Below are positions 6,685 to 9,818 of a DNA stretch of 9,818 bases, piece after piece. The notes beneath the pieces are model-generated. The model had not been told where the DNA came from, made no database searches, and worked only from the letters and a program-made list of their open reading frames with translations. Each line of letters begins with the position of its first letter. The stretch's first letter is position 1. Origin of the DNA: GCA-2732805 sp964516605 (GTDB taxonomy: Bacteria; Pseudomonadota; Gammaproteobacteria; Coxiellales; Coxiellaceae). Location: positions 1 through 9,818 of the forward strand of contig CAZFAA010000067.1 in assembly GCA_964516605.1 (NCBI GenBank). Reading direction: 5' to 3'. A program made the position numbers and the translations under genes.

Positions 6685-6685
6685 A

Positions 6686-7279
6686 TTAAGCTGCACTTAA
6701 AAGATAACGTTCGTGTAATTGCATAACCTGTTTTTTCAATTCTGCCAAACCTTGATCGTTAAGAATCACATCATCAGCGTAAGCAAGGCGTTCTGCTCGT
6801 GAATTTTGCGCTTGCATAATTTTCTGCACTTGTTCGACGCTCATATTATCACGTGCACAGCTACGCGCAATTTGTAATTCATGTGGGGCATCGATAACCA
6901 GTACGCGGTCAATGTGTTCAAAGTTTAGTGTTTCTGTGAGCAGAGGAATGCTTAACACACAGTAAGCTGATGTTGCATGCTGTGCTTGGTATAACATGCT
7001 ATGGCGAATTATGGGGTGTAAAGTAGCTTCTAACCAAGCACGCTCTAAGTCATCATCAAAAATGCGTTGGCGCAGAATGCGTCTATCGATCTGGCCATTA
7101 TTTTGCAGCACGCTCACGCCAAAATGCTCGACAATGGCTTGGTAACCAGGCTGCCCTGGTTTGCTGATGGTGTGTGCAATCGTATCGGCATCAATAACAG
7201 TGATGCCAAGTTCACTAAACATCTTTTCAACAGTGGATTTGCCACTGCCAATCCCACCAGTGAGTCCTACAATAAACAT
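6686..7279 (-). CDS. coaE: dephospho-CoA kinase
   Basis: CoaE phosphorylates the 3'-hydroxyl of dephospho-CoA with ATP, the last step of coenzyme A synthesis in the cytoplasm. The 197-residue length is normal. The P-loop GGIGSGKST is at 8-16; VIDAD (28-32) supplies the conserved substrate-side acidic residues; IDRRILRQRIF (64-74) and LHPII (87-91) are family hallmarks; IPLLTE (111-116) and RVLVIDAP (125-132) follow; and YADDVILND (167-175) is the usual C-terminal ADxVIxN motif. The ATG at 7277-7279 starts 20 bases after the pilD stop. The only upstream purine run is AGGG eleven bases away, so translation may partly depend on coupling to pilD. It is the last gene of the pil operon, a placement common in gammaproteobacteria. 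No clear terminator follows. Confidence 0.97.
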   Translation of the reverse strand: MFIVGLTGGIGSGKSTVEKMFSELGITVIDADTIAHTISKPGQPGYQAIVEHFGVSVLQNNGQIDRRILRQRIFDDDLERAWLEATLHPIIRHSMLYQAQHATSAYCVLSIPLLTETLNFEHIDRVLVIDAPHELQIARSCARDNMSVEQVQKIMQAQNSRAERLAYADDVILNDQGLAELKKQVMQLHERYLLSAA

Positions 7280-7299
7280 TGTGGTTTATGCCCTATTGT

Positions 7300-8124
7300 T
7301 TAAAATACGAAATACGTTAAGAAATCACCAAATAATAGCGTGCACCATCCAGCAAAAGCTAGAAACGGCCCAAATGGAATGCGGCTCTGAAAATTTAATT
7401 TTTTCGATAAAATAAAAATAAGACTGACGATAATGCCTAATACAGATGACACAATAATAATATTGAGTAACGGCCACATACCCATCCACGCACCAAATAG
7501 CGCCAGCAATTTAAAATCGCCATGACCTAATCCTTCTTTTTTACGCAACCAATAAAACCCTTTAGCAATACACCAAAAAAAAAGGTAACCACCAATCGTA
7601 CCGAGAATGGCTCGTTGCGGCGATACAAATAATGAAAAAGCATTTGCTAATAACCCAAGCCATAGCAGTGGCAGTGTAATGCTATCAGGGATAAAGTGTT
7701 CAGCAATATCAATGCAGCTGGCAGCGATCAAGCCAAAACCTAAAATTAATACTAAGATCATGTTCCAGCTCAAACCAAAACGCCAAAAGGTGATGACGGC
7801 AATGACCGCGGACAACAGTTCAACCAAAGGATAGCGATAGGCTATTTTTGCAGAACAAAATGCACAACGTCCTTTTAGCAATATAAAACTTAACAGTGGA
7901 ATATTGTGCCATGGTTTAATCAGTTTCTTGCAATATGGGCAATGTGAAGGGGGTGTAGCAAGATTCAATGGTTCTTCTGGTAACACAGCTTTTTGTTGAA
8001 TGTCACAGCTTTGCAGGTACCACTCACGCTTCATCATGATGGGCAGACGGTAGATGATGACATTCAAAAAGCTGCCTATCACTAAGCCCAGTAACGTTAT
8101 AATAATGTAATCAAATACAATCAT
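7300..8124 (-). CDS. pilD: type IV prepilin peptidase / N-methyltransferase PilD
   Basis: An inner-membrane aspartic protease that cleaves the leader of type IV prepilins (and type II secretion pseudopilins) and N-methylates the new terminus. The 274 residues start with GSFLNVIIYRLP (17-28). The cytoplasmic zinc-binding tetracysteine loop is intact: C62 and C65 (CPYC), C87 and C90 (CAFC). The two catalytic aspartates are D139 (in CIDIAEHFIPD) and D203 (in GHGDFK), 64 residues apart as in Pseudomonas PilD. Multiple hydrophobic segments (about 101-118, 121-138, 148-166, 172-190, 217-239, 252-273) fit the usual eight-helix topology. The ATG at 8122-8124 overlaps the pilC stop by four bases (ATGA), indicating translational coupling. 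Whether it also serves a type II secretion system cannot be told from this window. Confidence 0.96.
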   Translation of the reverse strand: MIVFDYIIITLLGLVIGSFLNVIIYRLPIMMKREWYLQSCDIQQKAVLPEEPLNLATPPSHCPYCKKLIKPWHNIPLLSFILLKGRCAFCSAKIAYRYPLVELLSAVIAVITFWRFGLSWNMILVLILGFGLIAASCIDIAEHFIPDSITLPLLWLGLLANAFSLFVSPQRAILGTIGGYLFFWCIAKGFYWLRKKEGLGHGDFKLLALFGAWMGMWPLLNIIIVSSVLGIIVSLIFILSKKLNFQSRIPFGPFLAFAGWCTLLFGDFLTYFVF

Positions 8125-9326
8125 AAAATACTGCCTATTTTAAAAATGGGAAGATACAGACTGATAATCAATCCACCTGTGATTAAAGCCAATATCAGCA
8201 TAATGACAGGCTCAAGCCATTTGCTCAAGCTTTCTAAGGCCTGTTCAACTTGTTTGAATGTGTGAGCAGATAAGCGTTCTAAGGCCTGTTCTAAGGTATG
8301 TGATGTTTCGCCGAGTTGAATCAGATAGAGTGCGCTATGATCGAATAGTGTGATGCGTGTTAAGGCGTCATGCAATGTGTGCCCAGCCGTGATCAGGTCA
8401 GGTAATCTTAGGTATGCTTTTTTTAAAGTATTAGCTGAAATACTGTTTTGTGCCAACAGTAAACAATCACGTAAGGGTAATTTTGCTCTGACACACAAGT
8501 TCATACTGTAACTCCAATCAGCAAGCATTCTGTGTCGGTATACAGTCCCAATCCATGGAGTATGTAAGAAAAGTGTGTGCAATACGGTATGAAAGCGTGT
8601 AGATTTCTGACTTAAATAATACAGTATCAAGATAACACATAGGCTGCTCACAATCACGAATGCCGCATGGCGTTGTAAAAAAGCTGATATACTGAGTAAC
8701 ATATTGGTCGCAGTAGGTAATGTTGCATTGAAGTTTTCAAATATTCTTTGAAATTGCGGTAAGGCAAAAACAATCAATCCAATGCTGATAAAGAGAGTGA
8801 ATACTAATACCGTCAGCGGATAAATAAGTGCTTTTTTCACTTTATTTTTCAGCTGAAGCATAAGCTTCATTTGGTGCGCTAACTGCATTAAGATAGCCGG
8901 CAATTGATTCGTTTGTTCTGCAGCTGTGATGAGTTGGATGTAAGTCGCCTTAAAAAAATTTGGGTGCTGATTTAATGCAGTTGAAAAACTGCTTCCAGCA
9001 TGAAGAGCTTGTAATAACTGTGCAATGATTTGTGATAATTGTGTTGATGCGTAGCGGTATTTTAGCAGCGTTAATGCATCAGTTAAATGAATACCTGTTG
9101 CTAAAATGGATGCTAAATCTTCTGTAAATTCATTCAGCACGATACTTGTATGTTGTTTTTTCCTCAAATGAAATTCGCGCTTCACATGAGTCAGTATAAT
9201 ATTTTGCTTATGTAAATGTGAACGTAGGCTACGCATTGAGCCGCGATAGCGATTACTGTGGAAGCGCCCTATGTGATCAACACCACTCCAGTGTAGGAAC
9301 GATTCTATGCCTAATTTAATGAACAT
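8121..9326 (-). CDS. pilC: type IV pilus inner-membrane platform protein PilC
   Basis: PilC (GspF family) is the inner-membrane platform that couples the cytoplasmic assembly ATPase PilB to pilus extension. From the chosen ATG (9324-9326) it has 401 residues, the normal length. The N-terminus keeps the FxWxGxDxxG-like signature (FLHWSGVDHIGR). Two T2SSF domains follow, at about 65-190 and 268-390. The first holds NEFTEDLASILATGIHLTDAL; the second holds DWSYSMNLCVRAKLPLRDCL and later LIQLGETSHTLEQALERL. Membrane segments are near residues 166-190 (IYPLTVLVFTLFISIGLIVFALP), 220-238 and 373-395. The gene could instead begin at TTG 9341, five codons upstream, but ATG 9326 has a GAAG six bases before it. 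It overlaps the pilB stop by 11 bases and pilD by 4, so the three are one translationally coupled unit. Confidence 0.95.
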   Translation of the reverse strand: MFIKLGIESFLHWSGVDHIGRFHSNRYRGSMRSLRSHLHKQNIILTHVKREFHLRKKQHTSIVLNEFTEDLASILATGIHLTDALTLLKYRYASTQLSQIIAQLLQALHAGSSFSTALNQHPNFFKATYIQLITAAEQTNQLPAILMQLAHQMKLMLQLKNKVKKALIYPLTVLVFTLFISIGLIVFALPQFQRIFENFNATLPTATNMLLSISAFLQRHAAFVIVSSLCVILILYYLSQKSTRFHTVLHTLFLHTPWIGTVYRHRMLADWSYSMNLCVRAKLPLRDCLLLAQNSISANTLKKAYLRLPDLITAGHTLHDALTRITLFDHSALYLIQLGETSHTLEQALERLSAHTFKQVEQALESLSKWLEPVIMLILALITGGLIISLYLPIFKIGSIL

Positions 9327-9818
9327 ACTGTGCTTCGTCAAAATTAATCACACGTTTTAATTCATCCAGTGTTGTTTCGTGTTGTGTAACTTTAGTCATT
9401 CCAGCTTGATACAATGGAGTATAGCCGTAGTGTGTCGCCCATTTTTTAAGGGCTAATGACGTACTGTTTTCTGCAATCATGTGTTGCAGTGGTGGTGATA
9501 TTGGCAGCATTTCGAATAAACCAGTACGGCCCATTAATGTATTGTTATCTAAGCGGCGAATTAAGCGTTGTGCAATGACTAATTTAAGTGTAGAGGCTAT
9601 GTGATCGCATTTTATTCTTAAATTTTTTAAACGGGTAATAGCTTCGATTGCATTTTGCGTATGCAGTGTGGCTAAAACCAAATGGCCTGTGTGGGCTGCG
9701 CGAATGGCTAATTCAGCTGTTTGCGTATCACGAATTTCACCGATCATAATAATGTCTGGATCTTGTCGTAATAGTGAGCGTAATACTGTTGCAAAGCTTA
9801 AGCCAATACTCTCATCGA
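9316..9818 (-). CDS. pilB: type IV pilus assembly ATPase PilB, C-terminal part
   Basis: The gene is cut by the right edge; 166 C-terminal residues are visible. PilB is the hexameric cytoplasmic ATPase that drives pilus extension. The visible part begins inside the ATPase domain with GLSFATVLRSLLRQDPD. Next come Walker B IIMIGEIRD and the His box TGHLVLATLHTQNA, then AQRLIRRL, GRTGLFEMLPIS and the C-terminal helical tail (TTLDELKRVINFDEA). Against the usual PilB/GspE layout, the segment between QRLIRRL and GRTGLFE is only DNNTLM. Most relatives have roughly 40 or more residues there, with two CxxC pairs that bind zinc. The protein is therefore a short, cysteine-less variant at that site (about 9526-9552) in an otherwise intact frame. 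The Walker A motif and N-terminal domains lie outside the window. A GspE-type ATPase is less likely, because pilC, pilD and coaE follow directly. Confidence 0.93.
   Translation of the reverse strand, partial: DESIGLSFATVLRSLLRQDPDIIMIGEIRDTQTAELAIRAAHTGHLVLATLHTQNAIEAITRLKNLRIKCDHIASTLKLVIAQRLIRRLDNNTLMGRTGLFEMLPISPPLQHMIAENSTSLALKKWATHYGYTPLYQAGMTKVTQHETTLDELKRVINFDEAQYVH

Noticed and set aside
6541..6685. Possible remnant gene between coaE and the outer-membrane protein promoter
   Set aside because: I translated stretches of the minus strand and found only short frames with frequent stops and no YacG-like cysteine motif; I see nothing supportable there.
8232..8291. 15-base direct repeat TTCTAAGGCCTGTTC (8232-8246 and 8277-8291) inside pilC
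   Set aside because: It encodes the repeated EQALExL helix pattern normal for the second T2SSF domain; the 45-base spacing keeps frame, and it is explained by the protein.

Overview
The window looks like chromosome of a gammaproteobacterium with modest G+C. The best guess is the order Legionellales (Legionella/Coxiella relatives), because type IV pilus biogenesis genes run directly into coaE with zapD nearby. This taxonomic call is inference from gene order and protein character; no database search was possible.

Layout. (1) 1-136 is the C-terminal end of an unrecognised + strand gene, followed by a small terminator-like hairpin. (2) 224-2971 (+) is a complete secA, the ATPase motor of the general secretion pathway, including its zinc-binding tail. 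(3) 3080-3871 (-) is zapD, encoding an FtsZ-bundling division factor, convergent with secA. (4) 3905-4253 is a non-coding divergent region rich in dyad symmetries. It has a consensus -35 hexamer and a good ribosome binding site in front of the next gene. (5) 4254-5573 (+) encodes an exported alpha/beta hydrolase resembling the pancreatic-type lipase family. (6) 5658-6464 (-) encodes an exported, probably beta-barrel outer-membrane protein, convergent with the lipase and with its own readable promoter. (7) 6686-9818 (-) is a tightly packed operon, in transcription order pilB (cut by the window end), pilC, pilD and coaE. Its genes overlap or lie within about 20 bases of each other.

How it fits together. 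PilB (assembly ATPase), PilC (inner-membrane platform) and PilD (prepilin peptidase) are core type IV pilus assembly parts; coaE (last step of CoA synthesis) is a frequent passenger at the end of this operon. zapD normally follows coaE directly. Here the lipase/outer-membrane-protein pair sits between them with its own promoters, like an inserted two-gene secreted-protein module. SecA would power export of both proteins through the Sec pathway.

Most notable points: the PilB fragment lacks the two-CxxC zinc-binding insertion usual in PilB/GspE ATPases; a bacterial secreted protein carries a complete pancreatic-lipase-like triad; the lipase promoter region carries several dyads; and zapD probably starts at a TTG with a strong ribosome binding site. 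Nothing in the window is clearly a wholly new system, and the housekeeping and pilus genes are conventional.
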